A stretch of 64,000 bases of DNA from Ornithinimicrobium pratense (GCF_008843165.1 NZ_CP044427.1:2418001-2482000); one strand, 5' to 3'. Numbered from the stretch's first letter, positions 41,648 to 50,573 are shown. Numbers and translations: made by a program. Notes: generated by a model not told the origin, from the sequence alone.

Positions 41648-41935
41648 CGATGCGGCACCGACAAACCCCGTTCGCCGGAGGTGACGGTGCCTAGTCGGTC
41701 ACTGTCGCTCCGGGCTCCGACAAGGTCGCAAGTCAAGAGCGGAGTCGGCCAGGAGTGGCGAGGTGGTGCATGGATGTGTGTTCATGACGGCGTCGAACTC
41801 GTCCCGCAGGCCAACGTGGCCCAGATCCCTCCGCAGCCGCGTGGTCGCGCTTGTGAGCAGACCCACGTGAAGACGGGATCGATGATCGCGCACAGTTGCG
41901 AAGAGCCAGATTCTGATCCGGGCCCATCGGGTACT

Positions 41936-41941
41936 TAGGAT
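41936..41941 (+). promoter_or_regulatory. -10 element, leaderless start of the frameshifted membrane gene
   Basis: TAGGAT lies 7 bases before GTG 41949. Confidence 0.5.
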
Positions 41942-41948
41942 TTCATCC

Positions 41949-42478
41949 GTGAGCCACCCCTACCGCCTCGGCAGCATCATCGGCTTGATCGGTGCCACGG
42001 TCTTCGTCCTGGTCAACCGGGCAGCCCTCCCAGGAGCGTGGCCGACGGTGGCCCTGATCACCTACGTCGCCGCCGTGGCGTTCTACGTCTGGGCGGTGTG
42101 GCTCCGCCCCGCCTCGGCGCTACCGGCCGGGCAGCCGCCGCACCCCCGGGCTGGTCTGGTCTACCTAGGGTCGGTGGCCGGCATGCTCCTGTTCTTCTTC
42201 CTCGGGGGGTCGCCCTGGCCCAGGCGGACCGGGAGGCTCTCATGCCTGCCCTGGTGGCCCTAGGCGTTGGCTTGCACTTCGTGCCGTTCGCCGCAGCCTT
42301 CCGGGCACCCGTTTTTCGCACCCTGGGGTGGCTGCTGGCCGGCATCGGGCTGATCGGCCTTGTCGTTGGCTGGCTGGGCACCGGGGCCACCGCCGCTGCT
42401 GCGGCAGCCGTCACCGCCGGCGTCGTGATGCTGGTAGTCATGGGTAGCGGGGCGCTCGTTGCTCCTCGAAGCGGCTGA
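41949..42478 (+). pseudogene. Small multi-pass membrane protein, frame-disrupted at a G6 run
   Basis: The frame from GTG 41949 encodes three hydrophobic helices up to FFFLGG, then meets six G at 42204-42209. After this point the same frame gives an unrelated Arg/Trp-rich end, while the next frame continues with VALAQADREALMPALV and two more helices to 42478. Adding one G would give a single protein of 176 residues with five or six membrane segments. A sequencing error, a true mutation or slippage-based phase variation would all explain it. The family is not recognised. The promoter TAGGAT is intact. Confidence 0.65.
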
Positions 42479-42572
42479 ACCAGCAGGTGGGTGACCACCT
42501 CGCTGAGGAGCGAGGCTTGCACCATCGATCGCTCACGGCCTAGCCTCCCACGCGGCGGTGCTCCCGACGTGG

Positions 42573-43305
42573 TCACCGATTCCTTGAAAAGTGGGCCAGC
42601 GCGCAGGACGCGGCATGGCCGTGGCAGGCAGAGGTCACCCATGGCGGCATAAGGGGTAGACGGAATCACTTGGGCCCGCTGGCCCGCCGTCATTCCGTAG
42701 GCGTCGGCGAAGGCGCGCACCCGGGTGGGAATGTGTGCCTTGACCAGCGAGGGAGCCCGGTCCTCAGGATCGACAAGGGGTGCCCACCAGTAGAGCGCGT
42801 TGGCGAGGTCGGCGACACGCGTGGTCGGCCGGGCGAGGTCGAAGTCGATCAACGCCTTCGGGCGTGAGTCGGCGAACACAACGTTGCCGGGGCAGTAGTC
42901 CATGTGCGACACGAGCTCCGCCTTGTCGATCAGGGGGACCACCCCGGCAGGCCGTCTTCCAGGAGTTCCGCCCCAGGTCGCACCAGTTGGCGGGAGCCAA
43001 CCGTCTGCCGCTTCGTGCAGCCGACGAATGAGCGCCCCCAGTGCTCCTAGTGCCTCTACCGTCGTCGCGTAGGCAGGTAACGGCTCGACCGGCACGTCAC
43101 CAGCCACGTAGGAGAGGATCTCCCGTCCTTGTGCGTCATACCCCAGCGGCTCGGGACACTCGGTGAATCCCCGACTGCGCACGTGCGCAAGATACGCCTG
43201 GATGGTGGCCGTGAACGGCCGCACCGGACGGCGCACGGTCTGCCCAACCCGGACCACGTGGGTGACACCCTCGCTAGCCAGCGTCTGCTCGACATCCTCG
43301 GTCAC
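42573..43305 (-). CDS. Aminoglycoside phosphotransferase-like kinase, probable frameshift near its end
   Basis: The first 218 or so residues match APH/choline-kinase-fold enzymes: VSHMDYCPGNVVF carries the catalytic HxDxxxxN and ALIDFDLARP the metal-binding aspartate, followed by LANALYWWAPL. After QVIPSTP near 42650 the original frame runs on for 200 codons across the neighbouring gene, which is implausible. One frame over, the sequence reads LMPPWVTSACHGHAAS and stops at 42573, at the expected length. I therefore infer an indel near 42645-42655. GTG 43305 has TACGGT 6 bases upstream. The phosphate acceptor is unknown. Confidence 0.6.
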
Positions 43306-43311
43306 CCCAGA

Positions 43312-43317
43312 ACCGTA
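43312..43317 (-). promoter_or_regulatory. -10 element, leaderless start of the kinase-like gene
   Basis: TACGGT on the minus strand, 6 bases before GTG 43305. Confidence 0.45.
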
Positions 43318-43530
43318 GTACCGGTACGGCGCCTACGGCTGAGAGGTGCGCGGGCAACGGCGGCTCCGGTCTGTCACGGTGCGGTGCTGCTCACCGGCAC
43401 ATCCCAGATAAGTGCGCGCACATCGACGGAGCGGAGTCGCGATGTCACGAACCTGTGGCAGCATTTCGTCACCGCGAGGCGCCTTCGATTGACGCACCGC
43501 CTCGACCGCGCCTCATGCCAAGGTGGCCAC

Positions 43531-44181
43531 GTGGACACACGCGACCTGCAGACCTGGACGACCGAGCACCGCCTGCTCTTCGCCGACGCCGTCGACGCCC
43601 TGGGCGAGGAGCACGCGGGCGACCCGACGCTCTGCGAAGGCTGGGACGTGCGGACCCTCACCGGCCACATGCTGCAACCCATCATGGTCCCCTCCTGGCG
43701 CTTCATGCTCACCGCCGCGCGCGTGCGCTCGATGGCGCGGGCTTGCGACGTCATCGCGGCCCGTCTCTCCGACCGGCCGCTTGCGGAGGTGAGCGGTGAG
43801 CTGCGGCGGCGCGCCGGCACGCCTGCCGAGCCCTGGTACATCGGCGCCGCCGGCCCCTACGCCGACAGCTGCATCCACCTGCGAGACCTCACCCTCCCCC
43901 AGGGCCTGGGCGTCACGGTCCAACCCGATCGCTGGGAGACGGTCATCGACATCATCGTCTCGCCCCGCGGTCAGGCGTCGTTCCTCGCCTCCAAGGGCTT
44001 CCTGGACGGGCTCGCGTGGCGAGCCACGGACCAGGACCGGGTATGGGGTGCCGGTCCCCTCGTCGAGGGCACCGCCGAGGCGCTGGCGATGACGATGTCC
44101 GGGCGCACGGCATACCTCGACCAGCTCGACGGCGATGGCGTGCCGCTGGTGCGCGACCGGCTCGCGGCCGCCAGAGGATGA
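43531..44181 (+). CDS. Second maleylpyruvate isomerase/DinB-fold family protein
   Basis: A 216-residue protein with the DinB/MDMPI N-terminal pattern DPTLCEGWDVRTLTGHML (about residues 31-48) carrying the first metal-site His, and DSCIHLRDLTLPQGL further on carrying another. Many relatives are mycothiol-dependent, but the substrate is unknown. GTG 43531 is preceded by AAGGTGG 5-11 bases upstream. The 225 bases before it hold no gene. It lies upstream of the GH32 gene on the same strand, but that gene has its own promoter. Confidence 0.75.
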   Translation: MDTRDLQTWTTEHRLLFADAVDALGEEHAGDPTLCEGWDVRTLTGHMLQPIMVPSWRFMLTAARVRSMARACDVIAARLSDRPLAEVSGELRRRAGTPAEPWYIGAAGPYADSCIHLRDLTLPQGLGVTVQPDRWETVIDIIVSPRGQASFLASKGFLDGLAWRATDQDRVWGAGPLVEGTAEALAMTMSGRTAYLDQLDGDGVPLVRDRLAAARG

Positions 44182-44255
44182 GTAGGCCGTAGGGACCTGG
44201 AGCGCGTCGGCAGCGTCCGCACGCCCTGTGTCCAGACCGGTGTGGTTCCTCGGCG

Positions 44256-44261
44256 GATACT
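44256..44261 (+). promoter_or_regulatory. -10 element, leaderless start of the GH32 gene
   Basis: GATACT lies 6 bases before GTG 44268. Confidence 0.5.
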
Positions 44262-44267
44262 GGGCCG

Positions 44268-45572
44268 GTGACGTCCCACCTTCGCCCCACCCGACACTTC
44301 ACCCCGCGCTCGACGTGGATGAACGACCCCAACGGCCTCGTCTTCGTCGACGGGGTCTACCACCTGTTCTTCCAGACCAACCCCGAGGGCGTCGAGTGGG
44401 GCAACATGTCGTGGGGCCACGCCACCTCGCCCGACCTGCTGACCTGGACCGAGCACGACGTCGCGCTGCGATTCTCCGAGCAGGAGGCGGTCTTCTCCGG
44501 CAGCGTCGTGGTCGACCACGGCAACACCTCCGGGCTCGGCGACGGCGACGCTCCCCCGCTGGTCGCGCTCTACACCAGCCACTACGAGGTCGGATCGCCG
44601 CGCGCAGGCACGCAAGCGCAGTCGCTCGCCTGGAGCACCGACGGGGGTATGACGTGGCGCCGCTACCCGGGCAACCCGGTCCTGTGCCGCCAGAGCGCCG
44701 ACTTCCGCGACCCGAAGGTCTTCGGGCACCCCACCGGGTGGGTGATGGTCGCGGTCGAGGCCAACCACCGCCAGGTGGTCCTCTACCGCTCGGACGACCT
44801 TTTGGCCTGGGAGCACCTGTCGACCTTCGGGCCGCTCGGCTCGACCGAGGGGGTGTGGGAGTGCCCGGACCTCTTCGAGCTGCCGGTCGACGGAGGGCCG
44901 CAGACCGCGTGGGTGCTGGTCGTCAGCCTCGGCGCGGGCGGACCCGCAGGCGGCTCGGGCACGCAGTACTTCGTCGGTGACTTCGACGACCGCACCTTCA
45001 CGCCCCTGCCGGGAGACACCGGACGGTGGCTCGATGTCGGCCCCGACCACTACGCGGCCGTGTCCTTCGACAACACCGGCGACCGGCGCATCATGATCGG
45101 CTGGGCGAGCAACTGGGCCTACGCCCGCCGCACGCCGACACCGACCTGGCGCTCCTCCATGTCGCTGGCCCGCGAGGTGTCCTTGCGCCGCTCACCGGGC
45201 GGTCGACCGGTGCTGCACCAGGACCCCGTCCTGCCGGACGACCTGCTCCAGCACCGCCTCGCCGTGCCCGCCGGCGTCAGGTCGACGCTGACCCTGACGA
45301 CCGACGAGGGCAGGGACCCGTTGGTCCTCACCGTCGACGCTGGCGCCGACCGCATCACCCTGGACCGTTCCCGCTGCGGCGACGTAACCTTCTCCCCGGA
45401 CTTCCCGACGGTGGTCGAGGCGCCGCTGCCGGACCGCGACGGCGCGGTGGACGTGCTTGTCGTCGTGGACGCCTCGGTCGTGGAGGTCTACGCCCTCGAC
45501 GGGGCGCTCACCCTCACCGCGCAGGTCTTCCCCAGCGCGCCTCTCACTACGCTTGGAGTCGACGCTGCCTAA
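44268..45572 (+). CDS. sacC: Glycoside hydrolase family 32 beta-fructosidase
   Basis: A 434-residue GH32 enzyme that hydrolyses beta-fructosidic bonds in sucrose, inulin or levan. The three catalytic motifs are present: WMNDPNG (nucleophile Asp) near residue 17, FRDPK (transition-state stabiliser) near 145, and WECPD (acid/base Glu) near 198. A C-terminal beta-sandwich domain follows. No signal peptide is visible, so it is probably cytoplasmic and acts on imported sugars. No transporter is adjacent. The symbol reflects the family and not a proven substrate. Confidence 0.92.
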   Translation: MTSHLRPTRHFTPRSTWMNDPNGLVFVDGVYHLFFQTNPEGVEWGNMSWGHATSPDLLTWTEHDVALRFSEQEAVFSGSVVVDHGNTSGLGDGDAPPLVALYTSHYEVGSPRAGTQAQSLAWSTDGGMTWRRYPGNPVLCRQSADFRDPKVFGHPTGWVMVAVEANHRQVVLYRSDDLLAWEHLSTFGPLGSTEGVWECPDLFELPVDGGPQTAWVLVVSLGAGGPAGGSGTQYFVGDFDDRTFTPLPGDTGRWLDVGPDHYAAVSFDNTGDRRIMIGWASNWAYARRTPTPTWRSSMSLAREVSLRRSPGGRPVLHQDPVLPDDLLQHRLAVPAGVRSTLTLTTDEGRDPLVLTVDAGADRITLDRSRCGDVTFSPDFPTVVEAPLPDRDGAVDVLVVVDASVVEVYALDGALTLTAQVFPSAPLTTLGVDAA

Positions 45573-45674
45573 GAACCTGGGCCCGCCGTCAGAGACTTCT
45601 CACCACATCTGTCCGAACGGGTCCACAGCTCGTGAGTCCAAACCCCCGGCCGGTGCCCGGCCAGGCAATCAGGC

Positions 45675-46115
45675 TCAAGCCTTGAGCACGTAACGCAGGA
45701 TCTCCACCACCTGGTCGGTGGTCGTGCACCAGGCCTGAGCCTCGGCGTCGACCTCCTTGAGGGGATGGACGGTATCGGCCTCGTGGAGGGTCACGTACGG
45801 CTTGCCCAGGGCGGCGCAGTAGCCCGCATCGAAGGCGGCGTTCCACTGCTTGTACTTGTCCCCGAAACGCACGACGACCAGGTCGCTCTTCCTGATGAGG
45901 GTACGGGTGCGAATGGCATTGACCTTGGCGGACTGGTGATCACGCCAGAACTGGCTCGCGGTTTCACCCAGGTGGTCGCCGGCGGCGTCGCTCGCGGGGT
46001 GGTCGGTCACCGGCGCGGTGAAAACCACGTCCAGCCCGGCGGCCTCGGCGCCGCGCTGGATCTGATCACGCCAATCGGTGTGGATCTCGCCGGAAAGATA
46101 GACATAAAAACTCAT
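45675..46115 (-). CDS. YtoQ family protein
   Basis: A 146-residue protein resembling YtoQ: YVYLSGEIHTDWRDQI at the N-terminus and DLVVVRFGDKYKQWNAAFDAGYCAALGKPYVTLH in the middle, a nucleoside 2-deoxyribosyltransferase-like fold. The biochemical function is not established. ATG 46115 is preceded by AGGAG 11-15 bases upstream. The region upstream is relatively AT-rich for this genome. Confidence 0.85.
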   Translation of the reverse strand: MSFYVYLSGEIHTDWRDQIQRGAEAAGLDVVFTAPVTDHPASDAAGDHLGETASQFWRDHQSAKVNAIRTRTLIRKSDLVVVRFGDKYKQWNAAFDAGYCAALGKPYVTLHEADTVHPLKEVDAEAQAWCTTTDQVVEILRYVLKA

Positions 46116-46312
46116 TGCTCGGGGCTCCTATATGGGGTGTGGACAGATCTAATCTTGCTGTCTGGTTCCGATTCTACCGCCCAGCCACAATTCAAGGAGA
46201 AAAGGGTCGAGACATGAGTGGTCGAAGCCTGGTTAACCGGAGGTCCCATGATGCAGCTGAGCGCCATGACGCGACCCGTCAGCGCCGCTGGCGGATGCGT
46301 GACACCGCGGCC
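46116..46312. other. 197-base intergenic region, comparatively AT-rich
   Basis: It holds the YtoQ promoter and ribosome site and, on the plus strand, an AAGGAG sequence followed 14 bases later by an ATG (46214). The open frame from there has no domain and runs antisense through the ABC permease gene, so I do not call it. No tRNA-like fold is seen. Confidence 0.4.
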
Positions 46313-47134
46313 TCAGTCGCTACGCCGCATCGACCGAACCCCGACGACCAGCCCGACCACCGCTGTCACCAAGGCTGCGACGAAACCCCACAGCACCGGC
46401 CCGGCCGCCAGCTGGCCCGCGAAGAGTGCCCGCTCGGCCTCCACGACATACGACAGAGGGTTGACCCGGGCGAGGGCCTGCATCCATCCCGGCCCGCCGT
46501 CGAGCGGCAGGAGCATCCCGGAGAGGATCATCAGCGGGAAGAGCACCGTCTGCTGCACCACCCAGAACATCCAGTCCTGCTTGCGCACGGCGAGCGCCAG
46601 CGCATAGCTCAGCGCGCTGATGCCGACACCCAGCACCGCCAGCAGGACCAGCCCGAGCAGCGCGCCGAGGGGGTGCGGGCGGAAGCCGAAGGGCAGCATC
46701 ACCAGCACGATGACGACCGCCTGGGCGACCAGGGTGACGATCTCCTTCAGCGCCCGGCCGACCAGCAGCGAGGAGCGCGCCAGCGGGGTGACGAGCATCC
46801 GCTCGTGGGCACCGGTCTGCATCTCGAAGAGCAGGTTGGCGCCCACCGTGCTGGAGCCGAAGAGCGAGATCATCACCAGGATCGCGGGGACGAACCACTG
46901 CCAGACCTCTCCCCCGGGCAGCCCGCCCCCGAGGTTGCCGGCCAGCAGTGGGCCGAAGAGCGCAAGGAAGAAGATCGGCTGGATCAGCGAGAAGACCACC
47001 GAGAACGGGTCGTGCAGGGTGGGGCGCAGCTCGCGGGCCAGCACGATGAGGCTGTCGCGCACGACGCTGCGGCGCGACGCCGCGGGGGGTGCGCCGACGG
47101 GTGCGCCGGGGTGGGTCAGGGTCGTGGTGCTCAT
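46313..47134 (-). CDS. ABC-2 type transporter permease, DrrB-like
   Basis: A 273-residue permease with about six membrane segments. The central region ERMLVTPLARSSLLVGRALKE and the later NPLSYVVEAERALF are typical of DrrB/ABC-2 exporters of drugs or lipids. ATG 47134 overlaps the ATPase stop as ATGA, so the two form one exporter. It faces the WYL regulator gene across a palindrome. The substrate is unknown. Confidence 0.88.
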   Translation of the reverse strand: MSTTTLTHPGAPVGAPPAASRRSVVRDSLIVLARELRPTLHDPFSVVFSLIQPIFFLALFGPLLAGNLGGGLPGGEVWQWFVPAILVMISLFGSSTVGANLLFEMQTGAHERMLVTPLARSSLLVGRALKEIVTLVAQAVVIVLVMLPFGFRPHPLGALLGLVLLAVLGVGISALSYALALAVRKQDWMFWVVQQTVLFPLMILSGMLLPLDGGPGWMQALARVNPLSYVVEAERALFAGQLAAGPVLWGFVAALVTAVVGLVVGVRSMRRSD

Positions 47135-48117
47135 GCTGCGGCCTCCGGGGTGGGCTCGGTCGCGGCGTGCGCCTCGCGCAGGCTGCGGCCGGTGAGGGTA
47201 AGGAAGACGTCGTCCAGGGTGGGGCGCCGCACCTGCAGATCGGTGATGGGTATGCCGTCCGCGTCCGCCGTGCGCACCAGCTCGGGCACCCGGGTGGAAC
47301 CCGCTGTGATGCCCGCGGTGAGGGTGGCACCGTCGAGGCGCACCTCGCTGGTCGCCTCCCACTCTTCTAGCCGGGCGGCCAGGCGGGCAGTCTGCTCCGC
47401 GTTCGCTGTAGTGACGGTGAGCCGGTCGCCGGCGTGCTTGCTCTTGAGCGACTCGGGGGTGTCGTCGGCGATGATCTGCCCATCGTCGACGATGACGACC
47501 CGCGCGGCCATGGTGTCGGCCTCGTCGAGGTAGTGCGTGGTCAGCAGGAGCGTGATGTCGTGCTCCTCGCGCAGCGCGGTGATGTGCTCCCACAGGTTGG
47601 CCCGGTTGTGCGGGTCCAGGCCAGTCGAGGGCTCGTCCAGGACCAGCAGCTCCGGGGCGTGCATGAGCCCCATCGCCACGTCGAGGCGACGCCGCTGGCC
47701 CCCGGACAGGTCGGAGACCTTGGTCCGCTCCTTGCCGGCCAGGTCCAGCCCCGTCATGAGGTCCTGCGCCCGCGCCCGCGCGGCCCGCCGGTTCATCCCG
47801 AAGGTCACGCCCTGCACGACGAGCTCGTCGAGGGCGCGCTGGCCGTGGCCGGCGCCGTTGCCCTGCCCGACATACCCCAGCCGTTGGCGCACCTGGGCGG
47901 GGTGCTGGACCACGTCATACCCAGCCACCCGGGCGGTGCCGGCGGTCGGTCGGGTGAGAGTGGTGAGCATCCGCATGGTGGTGGTCTTGCCGGCGCCGTT
48001 AGGGCCCAGCACGGCGACGGTCTCGCCGCGCTCCACGTGCAGGTCCACGCCGCGCACCGCGTGCACCGTGTCTTTGCGTCCGACGAAGTCCTTCGTCAGA
48101 CCCCTTGTCTCGATCAT
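47131..48117 (-). CDS. ABC exporter ATPase, DrrA-like
   Basis: A 328-residue ATPase with Walker A GPNGAGKTT, signature LSGGQRRR, Walker B LLVLDEPSTGLDP and H-loop TTHY. The C-terminal domain after about residue 220 is of the daunorubicin-resistance DrrA type. ATG 48117 has GAAGAAG close upstream; a longer open frame in the same direction covers only the intergenic region. It forms an operon with the permease. Confidence 0.9.
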   Translation of the reverse strand: MIETRGLTKDFVGRKDTVHAVRGVDLHVERGETVAVLGPNGAGKTTTMRMLTTLTRPTAGTARVAGYDVVQHPAQVRQRLGYVGQGNGAGHGQRALDELVVQGVTFGMNRRAARARAQDLMTGLDLAGKERTKVSDLSGGQRRRLDVAMGLMHAPELLVLDEPSTGLDPHNRANLWEHITALREEHDITLLLTTHYLDEADTMAARVVIVDDGQIIADDTPESLKSKHAGDRLTVTTANAEQTARLAARLEEWEATSEVRLDGATLTAGITAGSTRVPELVRTADADGIPITDLQVRRPTLDDVFLTLTGRSLREAHAATEPTPEAAA

Positions 48118-48169
48118 GGTCAGTCTTCTTCCTCTCGCTCGGTCCTGCCGCAGCCACGCTAGGAGGAGT

Positions 48170-48190
48170 AGCGGCCAGATCCTGGCCGCT
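48170..48190. promoter_or_regulatory. Palindromic operator candidate between exporter and WYL regulator
   Basis: AGCGGCCAG (48170-48178) and CTGGCCGCT (48182-48190) are a perfect inverted repeat with a 3-base spacer, lying in the 94-base divergent intergenic region, 9 bases upstream of the regulator's -10. This is the expected place for the regulator to control both itself and the exporter. Confidence 0.6.
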
Positions 48191-48199
48191 TCTGCATCG

Positions 48200-48205
48200 C
48201 ATACT
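48200..48205 (+). promoter_or_regulatory. -10 element, leaderless start of the WYL regulator
   Basis: CATACT lies 6 bases before ATG 48212. The spacer GAGGAG could also act as a ribosome site. Confidence 0.45.
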
Positions 48206-48211
48206 GAGGAG

Positions 48212-49222
48212 ATGACAACTCCGTCCGGACGGCTGCTCACCCTGCTGTCGCTGCTGCAGGCCCGGCGCGACTGGCCGGGCGAGACGCTGGCCGACCGGCT
48301 GGGTGTGAGCCGGCGCACGGTGCGACGCGACGTGGACCGGCTGCGGGAGCTGGGCTACCCGGTGCAGACGACCAAGGGCCCGGCCGGTGGCTACCGGCTG
48401 GCGCCCGGCAGCGACTTGCCGCCGCTGCTCTTCGACGACGAGCAGGCGGTGGCGGTGGCCGTGGCGCTGCAGACGGCGACGCTGGGAGTGACCGGCGTCC
48501 AGGAGGCCGCGGTCCGCGCGCTCGCGACGATCCGCCAGGTCATGCCCTCGCGGCTGCGACACCGGGTCGACGCGCTGCAGGTGCTCACCGTGCCGCCCAC
48601 CTCTTCGCCCGCTGCCACGGTCGACCCCGAGGTGCTGCTGCAGGTCGGGGCCTGTTGCCGCGACCATCACGTCCTGCGCTTCGACTACGTCGACACCGAA
48701 GGTGCGCAGTCTCTGCGCCGGGTCGAGCCACACCGGCTGGTCAGCCGCCGCGGTCGTTGGTATGCCGTGGCCTGGGATCTCGACCGCGCGGCCTGGCGCA
48801 CGTTCCGCGTCGACCGGGTGCGGCCTCGCACGCCGATCGGCCCCCGCTTCGCCCCGCGCGAGCTGACGGACGAGATGGTCGCCGACCTGGTCCGCCCGCC
48901 GGGCGAGACGTCATGGCCGGCCAAGGGGAGGGTGGTCCTCCACGCGTCAGCGGCAGACGTGTCGCGCTGGGTCCGCCCGGACCAGGGCACGGTCACCCCG
49001 CGCGACGAGTCCTCCTGCGAGCTGGAGATCGGCTCGTGGTCCTGGCCGTCGCTGGCGGCGTGGCTGCTGCTCTTCGAGGCGGAGTTCGAGGTGCTTGACC
49101 CGCCGGAGCTGGTCGTCGCCCTGGAGGAGATCGCTGCCCGGGTGGGGCGGGCGATGGCAGCGTCAGGAAGCCTTGGGGCGGATGTGAGCAAACCCGGGCC
49201 TTGCCCGCACACAGTCGGGTGA
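48212..49222 (+). CDS. HTH/WYL-domain transcriptional regulator (YafY-like)
   Basis: A 336-residue regulator. An N-terminal HTH_11-type winged helix (LADRLGVSRRTVRRDVDRLRELGYPV, about residues 27-52) is followed by a central WYL domain (about 145-215, with HRLVSRRGRWYAVAWDLDR) and a C-terminal WCX domain. WYL domains are thought to bind small ligands or nucleic acid. It is divergent from a DrrAB-like exporter, with a clear palindrome between, suggesting that it senses a compound and controls export. Confidence 0.88.
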   Translation: MTTPSGRLLTLLSLLQARRDWPGETLADRLGVSRRTVRRDVDRLRELGYPVQTTKGPAGGYRLAPGSDLPPLLFDDEQAVAVAVALQTATLGVTGVQEAAVRALATIRQVMPSRLRHRVDALQVLTVPPTSSPAATVDPEVLLQVGACCRDHHVLRFDYVDTEGAQSLRRVEPHRLVSRRGRWYAVAWDLDRAAWRTFRVDRVRPRTPIGPRFAPRELTDEMVADLVRPPGETSWPAKGRVVLHASAADVSRWVRPDQGTVTPRDESSCELEIGSWSWPSLAAWLLLFEAEFEVLDPPELVVALEEIAARVGRAMAASGSLGADVSKPGPCPHTVG

Positions 49223-49236
49223 GCAGGGCCTGACCG

Positions 49237-50475
49237 CTACCCGCGGGAGCTGACGCGCTCCCCGGCCATCCAGACCTCCCGGACCCGCTCCCCCAGCCCG
49301 GTCCACTCGTCATACGCACCGTCGATGACCACGACGTCGGCGACCTTGCCCGCCTCCAGCGTCCCGTGCTGGGCCTCGACCCCCAGCAGCTCCGCGGCGA
49401 CACCGGACGCGGCCGCCCAGACCTTGGCGGCTGGCATCCCGAGGGCGGCCAGATGCCCGAGCTCTTCGAGGTTGGTGCCGTGCACGCCCACCCCGCAGTC
49501 GGTGCCCATCGCGACCTTCACGCCGGCCTCGATCGCCCGGCGCACCGACGCGTCGTGCACAGCGGCGACTCGGCGGGCCTTGGCGACGACGGCGTCCGAC
49601 ATCGGGGCGCCCGCATCGGCTTGGGCCAGCACCGCCCGCGGAGCGCTGAGGGTGGGCACCAGCCAGGTGCCGTGCTCGAGCATGAGCTCGATGGCCTCGT
49701 CGTCGAGGTAGATCCCGTGCTCGATCGAGCGGACCCCGTTGCGGATCGCCGTCTTGATCCCGTCGGTGGCGATCGCGTGCGCCATCACGTTGAGCCCCGC
49801 GGCGGTGGCCTCGCGCACCAGCTCGGCGACCTCGTCGTCACGCAGGTGGCCGTGGCTGGGGTTGGACCGGGGTGAGAGGACGCCGCCGCTCGTGGCCACC
49901 TTGATGACGTCCGCGCCGGCCCGCACCAGCTCGCGGACCTTGCGCCGCATCTCGATCGGCCCGTCCACCACCGCCGACGGCATACCGGGGTGCTCCGCCA
50001 GCAGGCCGACGTGCGCGCCACACACGTGCCAGTCATCACCGTGCCCGCCGGTCTGGCTGATCATCTGGATCGCCACCTGCATCCGCGGCCCGAGCACGTG
50101 CCCCCGCCGCACCGCCTCCGCCAACCCCAGGTCCGCACCGCCGGCGTCGCGCACGTAGGTGATGCCGGTCGCGACCGTGCGCCGCATCCGGTCGATGGCC
50201 TCGTAGAACGGCAGGGAGAACGGCGTCTGCAGGATCTGCACCATCGTGGGCTGCTCGAAGAGGAAGTGCACGTGGCAGTCGAAGAGCCCGGGGGTGACGA
50301 ATGCGCCCGTGCAGTCCACCACCCGCGTGCGCTCGCCTGCTGTCCCCTCGTCCAACCCCACAACGTCGCTGCCGACCGCCGCGACCCGGCCGTCCACCAC
50401 CAGGACGTCACCCGTCGACGGCTCGGCACCCGAGCCGTCGACCACGACACCACCACGGAAAAGAATCCGGTCCAT
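49237..50475 (-). CDS. Metal-dependent amidohydrolase
   Basis: A 412-residue amidohydrolase (imidazolonepropionase/prolidase-like subgroup). FDCHVHF near residue 65 supplies two metal-binding histidines. A lysine in ADVIKVATSGG fits the bridging carbamylated lysine. Histidines appear in MAHAIAT and IEHGIY, and an aspartate in MGTDCG. It hydrolyses an amide or ester bond whose identity cannot be told, although relatives act on dipeptides or N-acyl amino acids. ATG 50475 has TAGCGT 8 bases upstream. It is convergent with the WYL gene. Confidence 0.87.
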   Translation of the reverse strand: MDRILFRGGVVVDGSGAEPSTGDVLVVDGRVAAVGSDVVGLDEGTAGERTRVVDCTGAFVTPGLFDCHVHFLFEQPTMVQILQTPFSLPFYEAIDRMRRTVATGITYVRDAGGADLGLAEAVRRGHVLGPRMQVAIQMISQTGGHGDDWHVCGAHVGLLAEHPGMPSAVVDGPIEMRRKVRELVRAGADVIKVATSGGVLSPRSNPSHGHLRDDEVAELVREATAAGLNVMAHAIATDGIKTAIRNGVRSIEHGIYLDDEAIELMLEHGTWLVPTLSAPRAVLAQADAGAPMSDAVVAKARRVAAVHDASVRRAIEAGVKVAMGTDCGVGVHGTNLEELGHLAALGMPAAKVWAAASGVAAELLGVEAQHGTLEAGKVADVVVIDGAYDEWTGLGERVREVWMAGERVSSRG

Positions 50476-50483
50476 GTCGCCCG

Positions 50484-50489
50484 ACGCTA
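50484..50489 (-). promoter_or_regulatory. -10 element, leaderless start of the amidohydrolase gene
   Basis: TAGCGT on the minus strand, 8 bases before ATG 50475. Confidence 0.4.
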
Positions 50490-50510
50490 CCCCCGGTCAT
50501 GCCGTTGCGC

Positions 50511-50541
50511 GCTGCTGCCTGGCGGTCAGCTCGGCAGCAGC
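50511..50541 (-). terminator. Hairpin after the VOC gene
   Basis: GCTGCTGCC (50511-50519) and GGCAGCAGC (50533-50541) form a perfect 9-bp stem with a 13-base loop, between the VOC gene stop and the amidohydrolase promoter. Confidence 0.5.
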
Positions 50542-50573
50542 TACTACCCCGGCGGGTGCCAACGGGGCGTGAC

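Larger units (their letters stand above)
41635..41948. other. 314-base intergenic stretch with no recognisable gene
   Basis: It carries the promoter of the HNH gene on one side and that of the frameshifted membrane protein on the other. Base composition is less GC-rich than the neighbours, especially at 41750-41945. A 64-codon open frame on the minus strand (41699-41893) has no ribosome site or recognisable domain and may be a gene remnant. Confidence 0.5.

Noticed and set aside
41699..41893. 64-codon minus-strand frame beside the HNH gene
   Set aside because: It has no ribosome site and no recognisable domain; it is described only as a possible remnant in the intergenic entry.
45600..45665. 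GAGTCCAAACCC followed by a GC stem, tRNA-like at first sight
   Set aside because: It lacks the TTC-purine-A core of a T-loop and the other arms; it is more likely spacer between convergent genes.
46138..46147. TGTGGACAG, a near match to a DnaA box
   Set aside because: It is a single imperfect copy in an ordinary promoter region, with no cluster and no origin genes nearby.
46214..46320. ATG after AAGGAG upstream of the ABC permease, plus strand
   Set aside because: The spacing is long (14 bases), the frame has no domain and does not stop until deep inside the antisense of the permease.
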